From NCBI GenBank assembly GCA_003245715.1, contig QKCJ01000005.1, forward strand, positions 1 through 64,000: 64,000 nt of DNA, given 5' to 3'. Below the pieces are notes generated by a model. That model saw nothing but the letters and a program-made list of their open reading frames with translations, did no database searches and was not told the DNA's origin. Origin of the DNA: a bacterium. GTDB lineage: Bacteria > Planctomycetota > SZUA-567. This document shows, piece after piece, positions 27,481-36,549 of the stretch (its first letter is position 1; the number at the start of each line of letters is the position of its first letter). A program made the position numbers and the translations under genes.

Positions 27481-30195
27481 CTATTTTTTGGCAAGCACAA
27501 GTCTGACCCCGATGAAATTATAATTGCTGTCGCTGTTGGCGTAGCTGCGGTGCGCGCTTCTGCAATGTGCTTCAAGGTTTGTCCATGATCCGCCGCGTAC
27601 GATTTTCTTCTTTATTTTTTTGTTTGCGGCATTATTTACAATCAATGGATTTTCGACGGTTCTGTCGCCGGTGAGGTACGCGTCAGCCGAGTAATCATCC
27701 TGACACCATTCAGCCACATTTCCGTGCATATCGAAAAGCCCCCAGGCGTTTGGTTGTTTTACGCCAACTTTCTGCGCGCTGATAAGGTTATCCTGACCAG
27801 TAAAGCCTGCCTTCTCCAGATCCTGTTTTTCATTGCCGGTATTATAGGCCGTATTTGTACCCGCCCGGCAAGCCCATTCCCACTCTGCCTCGGTTGGCAG
27901 GCGGAAGGTCCAGCCCTGTGGTGCGTACTTGTTTATTGCCGGCAAGAGTTTTTTCTGAACGTCATCCCAGCTTATATTCCATTTCGGATAATTGCCCTCA
28001 CTCTGCGACTTGTCGCCGGTAAGCGCTCCCCACTGTTTGCCGGTAAGTTCATACTTTGCCATATAAAACGGTGCTGTAAGATGAACGCGATGCAGATTTT
28101 CCTCACTCAAGCGGTTATTCTCGGTAATAACGCTTCCCATCGCAAACGTTCCATCCGGAATCAGTACAAGGTCCATCCGGGCATCGTCATTAAACTTTAT
28201 CAGTCTTTCTGCCGGGAGTTTATCTTTTTGCGCAGACTCTGTTTGTTTGTTTCTGGCATTATCGTTCTGGAAAATCCACCATTTATTCTCGGCAAGCTCT
28301 TCCCGGTTTTTTATGATTTTCTTGGTTTTTATTGATTCAACTTCGGCAGCCTTGCGCAGAGCTATCTGGAGCTGTTCACTGGTTTTGGCTTTCACCAGAT
28401 CATCCAGCGCTTTTACCGCTTTCTTTTCATTGGTGTTGGCGCGCTTGCTCTCTGCTTTAGCCAGAAGTTCGTTCTTTTCCGCCCGGTTACGCTCTTCAAG
28501 CGCCTGAGTTCTGGCGGAATTAATAAGAACAGATGCCGTGATAGAGCCGATAATAATTATTACGCTCATCGCAACAAGGGTGCGTTTGAATAATTTATGA
28601 CGTGCCTGCTGGCGCAGACGCAACTCTTTGAGTTTTTCAATCTCAATGCGAAGTTCAGCGCAATCGGAAAAGTTGTCTTTGTCAATCAGGGAGATTGCCA
28701 GATCATAATCACCATTATCGCGCGCCGCTTGTGCATAAGCTATGGTTGACAGTTTTATCCCGCATAATGCCTGTTCGTTTTCTTTCCACAGTTCGTATGA
28801 CTGGCGGTAGCCAAAAACCGCCGTAGAGAAATCGTCATACTGCTTTGAGATTCTCGCTTTGGCAAAATCAGACTCGGCTTTTTCGCAGAGGAGAATTGAT
28901 TCTGCGTGTGAAAGGTATTCACGAATTGCTTTCTGAAATTCCTTGACGTTGGCATAACGCTGGTGAATATCAGTACTCATTGCCTTCATCGCAATGGACA
29001 AAAGCTCGCCAGATGCACCGGTTTCAACAATCACATTGTCGGCGGCATTCTTCAGGCACATGCTGATGTTTTTGCCGTTGTGCGGGCGTTTACCGGTGAT
29101 AATCTCAAACAGGATTGCACCAAGAAGATAAATATCACTATGGCCGCCAACATCCATCCAGCGCCTTGGGTTAGCCATTTCCGGAGCAAGGTAGGCCGGT
29201 GTTCCGGCAATCCCGGTTTTCTCGTTGAGCTTTTCCGCTTTACCTTTATCACTGATAGCAACCGCCAGCCCCCAGTCCATAACCAGAACCTCGCCATATG
29301 AACCAAGCATGATGTTTTCCGGCTTGAGGTCACGGTGGATAATGCCTTTTGAGTGGGCAAACGCGATGGCATCAGCGGTTCGCAGAAGTATATCAATATT
29401 TTCATTACGGCTAAGCTCATCAATCTGCTCCGCCCATTCTTTGCCGGCAACTTTCTTCATTGCGTAAAAGACACAACCATCACTGTCAATGCCGAGGTCG
29501 TGGATTGTGACAATATTTGGGTGTTCAAGATCACCGGTAACAACCGCCTCCTGCAGGAATTTGTTTTTAACCCTGATGTCATTGATTGCCCGGCCCTTAA
29601 TCATTTTCAGCGCAATCGGCCGGTCGATGGAACTTTGCCTCGCACTGTAAACTACCCCCATACCGCCTTCGCCGAGTTTCTTGATTATTTCAAAATCAGC
29701 TCTGCCTTTCTCGCTGATTTTTGATTTAGAAGTTTCGCCTGATGCGTCAAGGCTGCTGCTTATGCTCCTTGGGCGCAGGTTAATGGAGATTGAATTATTG
29801 CCGACAGTCAGTTCGGTACTGTGCAGGACGGAATTGTCATGTGGTATGTTTTGCGTCTGCTGGGTTGGTTCCTGAATCTGGGTCTGTTGTTGATTTTCTA
29901 TAAGCATTGTCGCGTCGACAGTCTTGTCTGATTCAGAATCAGGCGAGGGGATGGTCTTCGGCGGTTCTGTAATTAATGTCATATCGTTATCGGGAGAGGA
30001 CAGGAGATTGCCAGCCTGAATAGTTGCTTGGGCATCAATCAGCAGTGTATTATCATTGCTCACAGCCTCAAGAGGCACCTTTATTGTCGCATCAATGTCA
30101 GTACGGTTTTGAGTGATTGCGTCGAGAAAAACGGTAACATCATATTCTGCAGTGCGGGGGGCTTTGTTCTGGGTTTTTGCGTTGTCACTATTCAT
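27481..30195 (-). CDS. Transmembrane Ser/Thr protein kinase with a C-terminal FGE-sulfatase-like domain
   Basis: A 904-aa protein. Order: a disordered Gln/Thr/Asp-rich N-terminus (about 1-160); a kinase domain (about 168-440) with G-E-G-G-M-G-V-V-Y, A-L-K-M-I, H-R-D-L-K-P-E-N and a D-W-G instead of D-F-G activation motif; a helical region; one membrane segment (about 560); a coiled coil; and an FGE-sulfatase (SUMF1-like) domain to the end (F-A-M-G-S, R-L-P-T-E-A-E-W-E-W, N-V-A-E-W, R-G-G-S-W). The enzyme cysteine pair of true formylglycine-generating enzymes is not evident, so the domain may bind ligands. The ATG at 30195 overlaps the preceding gene by 8 bases. It is the third gene of the adhesin operon. 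Confidence 0.92.
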   Translation of the reverse strand: MNSDNAKTQNKAPRTAEYDVTVFLDAITQNRTDIDATIKVPLEAVSNDNTLLIDAQATIQAGNLLSSPDNDMTLITEPPKTIPSPDSESDKTVDATMLIENQQQTQIQEPTQQTQNIPHDNSVLHSTELTVGNNSISINLRPRSISSSLDASGETSKSKISEKGRADFEIIKKLGEGGMGVVYSARQSSIDRPIALKMIKGRAINDIRVKNKFLQEAVVTGDLEHPNIVTIHDLGIDSDGCVFYAMKKVAGKEWAEQIDELSRNENIDILLRTADAIAFAHSKGIIHRDLKPENIMLGSYGEVLVMDWGLAVAISDKGKAEKLNEKTGIAGTPAYLAPEMANPRRWMDVGGHSDIYLLGAILFEIITGKRPHNGKNISMCLKNAADNVIVETGASGELLSIAMKAMSTDIHQRYANVKEFQKAIREYLSHAESILLCEKAESDFAKARISKQYDDFSTAVFGYRQSYELWKENEQALCGIKLSTIAYAQAARDNGDYDLAISLIDKDNFSDCAELRIEIEKLKELRLRQQARHKLFKRTLVAMSVIIIIGSITASVLINSARTQALEERNRAEKNELLAKAESKRANTNEKKAVKALDDLVKAKTSEQLQIALRKAAEVESIKTKKIIKNREELAENKWWIFQNDNARNKQTESAQKDKLPAERLIKFNDDARMDLVLIPDGTFAMGSVITENNRLSEENLHRVHLTAPFYMAKYELTGKQWGALTGDKSQSEGNYPKWNISWDDVQKKLLPAINKYAPQGWTFRLPTEAEWEWACRAGTNTAYNTGNEKQDLEKAGFTGQDNLISAQKVGVKQPNAWGLFDMHGNVAEWCQDDYSADAYLTGDRTVENPLIVNNAANKKIKKKIVRGGSWTNLEAHCRSAHRSYANSDSNYNFIGVRLVLAKK

Positions 30196-31834
30196 TATCA
30201 GTAGTACCTGCTTCCTTGTTTGCCGTGCTTTGAGCCAGCAATGCTTTGTTGAATTGAATGTTTGCCCTGACCTTATCTGGTCTTGCGATGTCCCCGCGTT
30301 CACAGACTTTGCCAAAAGCCTCAACGACCTTTGGGTCAAACTGGGTTCCCGAACATTTATTGATGATGTCAAGCGCCAGTTCAGTGGTCTGTCCCTTGCG
30401 GTAGGTTCGTGTGCTTGTGATTGCGTCGAAGGTGTCGGCAACGGCAAGGATACGCGATATCAGCGGGATCTTCTCGCCACACAATTTGTCAGGATATCCG
30501 CTTCCGTCAAATTTTTCATGATGGTGTCTGGCGCCGTTTGCGACTTCCTTCACAGAGGCGAGTCTGGAAAGTTCCGGCATCTTAAGAATTATTTCCGCGC
30601 CACGGTCGGGATGCTCCTGCATTAACTTGAATTCTTCATCACCAAGTTTGCTGGTGCTGCACAAAACCCCTTCCGGGATTGCAATTTTTCCGACATCATG
30701 CAGTAAGCCAGCGAGTTCAGTTACTGACCTTTCCTTTTCATCAAGCCCTAATTCGTCAGCTATCATCAGGCTGTAACAGGTGACCCGTTCAGAGTGGCCG
30801 CGCGTGTAGCGGTCCTTCGCTTCAATTGAAGCCGCCAGCGCGTGGATTGAGCCGAAGAATAAACGCTTTAAATCTTTTACCAGACTTAGCCTCTCGACAG
30901 CTACGGCAGACTGGTGTCCGACTACGGCCATTATCGCCAGTGCCTCTTCATCAAAGGAGTTGTAGCCGTCAGTGTTGTCGGCATAGAGTGTGCCGATTAC
31001 ATTTTCCTGACCGATAAGCGGAACGCACATTACACTGGAAATATTCTGCGCAGAAATTGAAGCGCCAAGCATAAACCGGTCGTCATCTGCGGTATTGGTT
31101 GAGATTATCGATTCTCCGGATGAGATGACGTGCCGGACAATAGTTGTGCTTACCGGGAATTTTCCCTGGTGCTGGAATTCATCAGAACACTTGAAGGTTA
31201 CAGGGTCCAGCAGGTTGCTAGAGATATCAAGCAGAATCGCCGAGCATCTTTGCGCTCCGGTTATATCGAGAACCGCCTCAACCGCCGCCGCCAACACCTC
31301 TTTGGAATCAGCCATGGCAAGAATTCTGCTGGAAAAGGTGCAGATGTCATTTACTCTTCTGGTTATGGTCTGGAGCTGATGGTCAAGTTTCTCGGTGGTC
31401 CTCAGCGGGCCTTGCGTAAAATCAAATTTCTGGGAATAGCTGATGGCGTTAATGTCAAAATCACTATCAGCATCGCTGAGGTCGATTGTTGTCTCAAGGA
31501 CGTCAGACAGGATGGGATTATCAGCCACTTTGGTCTTCTGGTTAAATTCCGTGCTGAATACATGGCTGCCGATAGTTATGGTGTTGTGGCCGTTAAGAAG
31601 AAAATCAGCATCAATTCTCTCTTCATTGACCATTGTTCCGTTACTGGAATTCAGATCACGCAGAACCGGTGTGTCATTGGTGTAGTCGATCTCACAGTGA
31701 ACGCGTGAGGCGGTCTGATCGTTTAGCTGTATATCCGCTTCAGGACTTCTGCCAAAACTTACCTTGTCGCCCATTGGTATCTCAAAATCAGCTAGCTGAC
31801 TTTGCCCATGGATTAATTTGATTTTTAATTTCAT
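30188..31834 (-). CDS. FHA-GAF-HD-GYP signalling protein (probable c-di-GMP phosphodiesterase)
   Basis: A 548-aa cytoplasmic signalling protein. FHA domain (about 1-100) has G-R-S, S-R-V-H-C and N-S-S-N-G-T, which bind phosphothreonine peptides. A GAF domain (about 170-310) follows, then HD-GYP (about 335-520) with L-L-H-D-V-G-K-I and H-H-E-K-F-D-G-S-G-Y-P, the full metal and GYP motifs. It should hydrolyse cyclic di-GMP. The adjacent kinase gene suggests that phosphorylation feeds the FHA domain. It begins 27 bp after the adhesin gene, so expression is linked. Confidence 0.93.
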   Translation of the reverse strand: MKLKIKLIHGQSQLADFEIPMGDKVSFGRSPEADIQLNDQTASRVHCEIDYTNDTPVLRDLNSSNGTMVNEERIDADFLLNGHNTITIGSHVFSTEFNQKTKVADNPILSDVLETTIDLSDADSDFDINAISYSQKFDFTQGPLRTTEKLDHQLQTITRRVNDICTFSSRILAMADSKEVLAAAVEAVLDITGAQRCSAILLDISSNLLDPVTFKCSDEFQHQGKFPVSTTIVRHVISSGESIISTNTADDDRFMLGASISAQNISSVMCVPLIGQENVIGTLYADNTDGYNSFDEEALAIMAVVGHQSAVAVERLSLVKDLKRLFFGSIHALAASIEAKDRYTRGHSERVTCYSLMIADELGLDEKERSVTELAGLLHDVGKIAIPEGVLCSTSKLGDEEFKLMQEHPDRGAEIILKMPELSRLASVKEVANGARHHHEKFDGSGYPDKLCGEKIPLISRILAVADTFDAITSTRTYRKGQTTELALDIINKCSGTQFDPKVVEAFGKVCERGDIARPDKVRANIQFNKALLAQSTANKEAGTTDNE

Positions 31835-31861
31835 CGTTTCCGTACAAACCTTTAAATTGTT

Positions 31862-34800
31862 TTAGTGGATCGCGCTGAGCTGGGTGTCTGTGGCGGCTAT
31901 GGAAACAACCGGACTCAGACCTAGTTGCGAACGCCAACTTGAGAGCATGGTAACAATTTGCCCTTCGATATTGCTGCTATTCTCTGCTGAGGCATTCTGG
32001 AGCCTTCTGGTCAGCGCCTCAAGAACTTCTTCCCCGGCCCTGTCTGAGCGTTGTGTTATCAGATGCGCCCGGCCAAGTGCGTCCTGTCTGATTGCAGGGA
32101 TGATTTTTTCAAGCTCAACTGCCGTGACCTCAACCCCCATATTGGTCTTGTCTTTTATATATTTCATCAGATTATTTGATACTTCGTATTCGACCGTAAG
32201 TTCCTCATTGGCGCGTACAAATTTATTCAGGCCGGAAGCAAAAGAGTTCTCGGCAATCCGGTCCGAGAAATCAGTGATACTTAAGGATAAAATTCTCAGC
32301 AGGTCATTAGCTTCAAGCGCTCTGGCTCTGGCCTTGATGAGTTGTTTCTGCGTGCTTTTTAAGATATCGCTGAGATCCGCAGCTGCAGCAGTAAAACCAT
32401 TGCCTTCATTGGTGTAGTACTCTGCCTGAGATGGGTTCTGCCGCTGGTCGATATCCTTTAAAAGGTTGTTGATTGATGACAGCGTTTGGTCGGTATTAAG
32501 TGACAGAACGCTGAGGATTATTGTCTGGCTGGCGGCCTGTGAACCAAGCTGGCTTATATTACTGTTTGCGGTGTTGTCTGAAAGTATCTTGAAGGTCGCA
32601 AACGAACCCTCAATGGAGACCTTGATAATAAAGCCGGCGCCGACAATGGTATTATTGTAGATCGAATTATTGAATGATTTGAGGTTGCCCGCAAGCGTGT
32701 TTCTTGCCGCGGCATTATTCTGCGCACCGTTATCCGGGGTCCTTTCCCCGTTGTTCTGTTGGGGTTGCCCCTGTTGCTGACCGGGGGCAGGCTCACCAGG
32801 TGTTGCCGGCGCTGGTGCATCACCTTCATTACCGGCTTCTGCCAGTGCCTGTAAATTTTGTCCTTCCAGATCAAGCGCGGTATCATCGACACTCAGCAGT
32901 GCAAGCAGCAGGTCATTGGCAAGATCTGAAAGTGTAGGCGCATCACCGCTCTCTGGAGGCAGTGGCGGAGGCGGTAGTGTACTATCGCCTGGTATATGGG
33001 TTAATACGTCTTCAATTATCGGTGCGGCTTCCTGTGCGACAGGCGGGATATATTCAAAGGCCCCCATAAACGGTTTTTCTATTGACCTCGCTGAACCAAT
33101 TATGTCTTTGGCGATTACTTCCGTGGAAACACTGCTTACTACATTTGAGGCCATATCGACATAATCAGCGCCATTATAAAAGTAGAAATAATCAGTCGCG
33201 GTATCAAAGAAAGCGTCTGCACCAACGTTATAATAATAAACCGCTGCACCGGCATTGGCTGGCGAAGAGGCGCTTACAGTAAGATAAGGTATTGTTCCAG
33301 CCAAGGAGCCTAATGTTGCCAGACTGGTTGCAGAGTTGTCCAGGACATTGCCGTTGAGCCCGTCGGTTATGCTTCCTGAGAGGTCGGTTCCTATCCAGCT
33401 GTAATGGAAATTCATTGATGATCCGGCAAGGTCATTAACGGAGTTGGCGGCAACGATGCTGCTCAAAAAGTCCACAGTCCCAGAATTTGAATATACGCCC
33501 CCTCCACTGATTGAGGCCGTGTTGTAAGCTATTGTCGTGTAAACTCCCTGAACCTTGCCGCTGTTGATATAAATTCCAGCGCCATTTTCCGCAGTGTTTC
33601 CGGAGATATTTGTATTTATCAGCGTAACACTTGCCAGAGCACCGTTTACATACAGGCCACCACCATTCCCATACATTGCATTATTGCCATAAATGGAAGA
33701 ACAGTTGATTGTTATATAAATATTTCCGGATGACGCAAGCAGGTCAATACCTCCACCTGAGCCGTTGCTGTTGGTGTTGTCGGCAATAACGGATTTGTTT
33801 ATAAAGGCATTTGTCAAACTGGTGTTATTTACCAGACTTATTCCTCCGCCGCTAGCGGCATTACCGGTGTTATTCTTTATGGTGCTTGCGATGATATTTA
33901 CGTTTGTATTGTTCTGGATATAAATACCGCCAGTACCAGCAGAAGCGGAGTTGCCTGAAAAGGTGCTTCCCTGAATTGTGGTGCTGCCGTTTTCAATATA
34001 AAGCGCACCGCCGGATTTACTGCTGCTGTTTGAATAAATATTGGAAGCGAGGATCATTACAGTCTGACCGGTAAATGAAGAATAAAGCGCAGCACCAGAT
34101 CCCGTGGCGGTATTGTTGTACATGGATACGCCATTTAAGGTGATGGATGAGGTCGCAGAGTAGATAGCACCGCCTTTGCCATAACCGGCAATTGTTGAGG
34201 TCGTACTGTTATCATGCAGAGAGCCGCCATTAATTACCAGCGCGCCGGCAGTAGTGGATTCAAAGAAAATTGCTCCGCCATCGGCGTCACTAACTGAGTT
34301 TGATTTAAATTCCGAGGTATTTATTGTCAGGTTGCTGTCTATCGACTTTATCGCACCGCCGTATTGCGTGGCGGTATTTCCGTCAAATAAGGCGCCGGTT
34401 AAGGACAGGTTGCTTGTTCCGTATAAATAGAGTGCGCCGCCATAAGTTGAAGCGGAATTATCCTGGAATGTAAGCCCGCTGAAATTCTTGGTATAGCCCA
34501 TGGAGTCTATATAAAGTGCGCCGCCGATACCAGAGGAGTTGTTACTGAACATTGTATTGCTGAGGTCAAGATTGGTGGCGTTTGCGTAAACTGCACCTCC
34601 CTGGCCGCTTGTTGAGGAGGTTGTATTGTAATTAAAAAAGGAGTCTGTGATGCTGAGCCCTGTAGAAGCATCCGAATAAATTGCTCCTCCGTTGACATAA
34701 GCTGTGTTATTATTGAAGATACAGTTCTGGATTGTTGCTGCGGCACCGACACCGGTGTTGCCTATTGCGCCGCCATAAGAAACTGAGGAATTGTTGGCGA

Positions 34801-36250
34801 ATGTGGAGTCTTTCACTGTCAGGCTGCCGGTTGATACGTATTTGTTGTATACGGCACCGCCATCACTGGTACTTACATTATTTTCAAAGACACAGTTGTC
34901 AATGGTAACAACCTCACCATCATTATAAATTGCAGCACCATGCCCCTGATCGTCAACACTGACATCAGAAAAACCGTTTACCAATTTAAGTCCGGTGAAC
35001 TCAACTGTAATAGTGTCTGTACTGTCATTGACATAAAACAGGCGTGTTCCGCTCGCAGAACCTGTTTCGTCTATATCTAGTATGCCGTCGGAGTCTGTAT
35101 CACTCCATTCCACGCCCCCATCAATAGTGACATCATAATTGCCATCACCGTCAATATCACCGTTTATGGTTACATCGGTATTAATTTCTAGTTCGGGCTT
35201 TTGACCTGAGGTGTAGCCGCTGCCAACCAGATCAGCGTTGTCGACAGTACCATCACCCGTGCTGTCGCCAAGAAGAATGGTATATTTACCGCTTGACTCT
35301 TTAACCGTAAAGTTGAAGGTAATAGTCGTGCTGAGGTCATTGCTTGGATCTGCATCGCTGTTAGCATCATTTATATACATCAATGCTTCACGCAAGGAGA
35401 TTTCGCCATCAGTGTCGTCAACCAGATCAATGGTTGTCGTGACAATATTGCTCGGTGTCTCCGTACCCGCAAGAGTAGAGGTGAAGTATGTAATCTCTGT
35501 ACTGTCAAAATAGATGGACTTCGCGTCTATGTTGTTGCTCTCAAGAATCCAGTCGCCCCCATTTTCAGCTGAACCGGTTGCGTCATCACTACCGGCGACG
35601 TCATGACCGGTTATGCTCTCAAGGTTGTCAATAAGGCGCTGTCCCTGTTCCCCGGCAGCGCTGAAGCAGGAGAGAAGGTCAAGTCGGCCGTCTGCTGAAA
35701 TGAAATCACCAAGCGAGGCAAAGAAATGCTGCTGGTCGGAATCTGTCTGTAATGAATCTGCCGATACATGCTCGGAATTGGTCAGAAGAATGTTGCCGTC
35801 AGTGTCACTGTGGCTGGCGATGGCGATACTGTCATAGACCGTGTCATCAAGCTGCTGTATCTGGTTGATAATGCTCTGCAGGTCATCGGTATCAGCGTCA
35901 TAAACAACCGTCACAACGCTTTCGAGACTGGCATCGACAAGTTTTTGATAATCCTCAATATCGCTGTTGACAAGCAGCAGTGAATGGCTGGCTGTATTTA
36001 GCGCGCTGCCTGATGCGGAGTCTTTTACGCTCTCACCGGCGGAACCGGCTTCGGTGTCTTGATCTGTATTATCAGGCGCAGACGGGTCATTTGCGTTTTC
36101 GGCAGAATCTGCAGCCGCTGTATCCTGCTGCTGTGTCTCTGCCTTTGCTTCTGTTGAGGAATTGCTGTCTGCTGAATCTGTGTGGATTACCGCATCCAGC
36201 ACAATTCTTTCTTCGAGCTTAAGAAGTCTGCCTAACATAAATACTCTCAC
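31862..36250 (-). CDS. Giant surface adhesin: LEPR-XLL-like N-terminus, DUF4347, Pmp-like beta-helix
   Basis: A 1462-aa protein with no classical signal peptide. Residues 12-20 read L-E-E-R-I-V-L-D-A, similar to the LEPR-XLL N-terminal motif of large exported proteins. Next come an acidic Ala/Asp/Ser-rich linker, a DUF4347 domain (about 88-258), a CSLREA-like segment (I-S-L-R-E-A, about 275-285), calcium-loop-like Asp/Gly-rich stretches, then a long right-handed beta-helix (about 415-1010) with about ten G-G-A-[ILV] and nine F-x-x-N repeats, as in chlamydial Pmp proteins. The C-terminal 380 residues (Pro/Gln-rich linker, then helical) show no autotransporter barrel. Divergent from an envelope-transport operon, its likely exporter. 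Confidence 0.85.
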   Translation of the reverse strand: MRVFMLGRLLKLEERIVLDAVIHTDSADSNSSTEAKAETQQQDTAAADSAENANDPSAPDNTDQDTEAGSAGESVKDSASGSALNTASHSLLLVNSDIEDYQKLVDASLESVVTVVYDADTDDLQSIINQIQQLDDTVYDSIAIASHSDTDGNILLTNSEHVSADSLQTDSDQQHFFASLGDFISADGRLDLLSCFSAAGEQGQRLIDNLESITGHDVAGSDDATGSAENGGDWILESNNIDAKSIYFDSTEITYFTSTLAGTETPSNIVTTTIDLVDDTDGEISLREALMYINDANSDADPSNDLSTTITFNFTVKESSGKYTILLGDSTGDGTVDNADLVGSGYTSGQKPELEINTDVTINGDIDGDGNYDVTIDGGVEWSDTDSDGILDIDETGSASGTRLFYVNDSTDTITVEFTGLKLVNGFSDVSVDDQGHGAAIYNDGEVVTIDNCVFENNVSTSDGGAVYNKYVSTGSLTVKDSTFANNSSVSYGGAIGNTGVGAAATIQNCIFNNNTAYVNGGAIYSDASTGLSITDSFFNYNTTSSTSGQGGAVYANATNLDLSNTMFSNNSSGIGGALYIDSMGYTKNFSGLTFQDNSASTYGGALYLYGTSNLSLTGALFDGNTATQYGGAIKSIDSNLTINTSEFKSNSVSDADGGAIFFESTTAGALVINGGSLHDNSTTSTIAGYGKGGAIYSATSSITLNGVSMYNNTATGSGAALYSSFTGQTVMILASNIYSNSSSKSGGALYIENGSTTIQGSTFSGNSASAGTGGIYIQNNTNVNIIASTIKNNTGNAASGGGISLVNNTSLTNAFINKSVIADNTNSNGSGGGIDLLASSGNIYITINCSSIYGNNAMYGNGGGLYVNGALASVTLINTNISGNTAENGAGIYINSGKVQGVYTTIAYNTASISGGGVYSNSGTVDFLSSIVAANSVNDLAGSSMNFHYSWIGTDLSGSITDGLNGNVLDNSATSLATLGSLAGTIPYLTVSASSPANAGAAVYYYNVGADAFFDTATDYFYFYNGADYVDMASNVVSSVSTEVIAKDIIGSARSIEKPFMGAFEYIPPVAQEAAPIIEDVLTHIPGDSTLPPPPLPPESGDAPTLSDLANDLLLALLSVDDTALDLEGQNLQALAEAGNEGDAPAPATPGEPAPGQQQGQPQQNNGERTPDNGAQNNAAARNTLAGNLKSFNNSIYNNTIVGAGFIIKVSIEGSFATFKILSDNTANSNISQLGSQAASQTIILSVLSLNTDQTLSSINNLLKDIDQRQNPSQAEYYTNEGNGFTAAAADLSDILKSTQKQLIKARARALEANDLLRILSLSITDFSDRIAENSFASGLNKFVRANEELTVEYEVSNNLMKYIKDKTNMGVEVTAVELEKIIPAIRQDALGRAHLITQRSDRAGEEVLEALTRRLQNASAENSSNIEGQIVTMLSSWRSQLGLSPVVSIAATDTQLSAIH

Positions 36251-36480
36251 TATTGATAGAATAATAAGTGCAAAAGTACTCTAAATTGTTACTACCCATT
36301 TGATATAATTTTAACACAAAATATATGATTTACAAGCAAAATCAACCACAACTGTACATTTAATATCCTCATTTTTAAAAGGTAAGATTGGCGGTAAAAT
36401 TGTTGATTTTTTGTAATTATTTGTGGATTTTGTGGGTGAAAATTTTATAATCCAATAAAATGTGAGTTTCGTCGGTGGTT

Positions 36481-36524
36481 TTTTACTTCAAGTAAAATAA
36501 ATGCAGTCATTCAATCTGCATTTA
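36481..36524. promoter_or_regulatory. Two adjacent inverted repeats in the divergent adhesin/exporter promoter region
   Basis: TTTTACT / AGTAAAA (36481-36497, 3-base gap) and TAAATGCAG / CTGCATTTA (36498-36524, 9-base gap) lie side by side 26 bp before the exporter start. They could be operators shared by both operons, or a leader hairpin. The rest of the 36251-36549 gap is very AT-rich; I could not fix a convincing promoter in it. Confidence 0.55.
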
Positions 36525-36549
36525 AAATAAAATATACTGGGGCTACACT

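Noticed and set aside
29052-29450. Separate gene inside the kinase region on the minus strand
   Set aside because: It lies in another frame over the conserved kinase motifs, which are clearly the coding frame.
30196-30447. N-terminal extension of the kinase/FGE protein
   Set aside because: It overlaps the HD-GYP coding region in another frame and has no ribosome-binding site; the ATG at 30195 overlaps the previous stop in the usual coupled way.
32700-36000. CRISPR-like or tandem DNA repeat in the adhesin gene
   Set aside because: The repeats are at protein level (G-G-A and F-x-x-N) with diverged DNA; there are no constant repeats with unique spacers.
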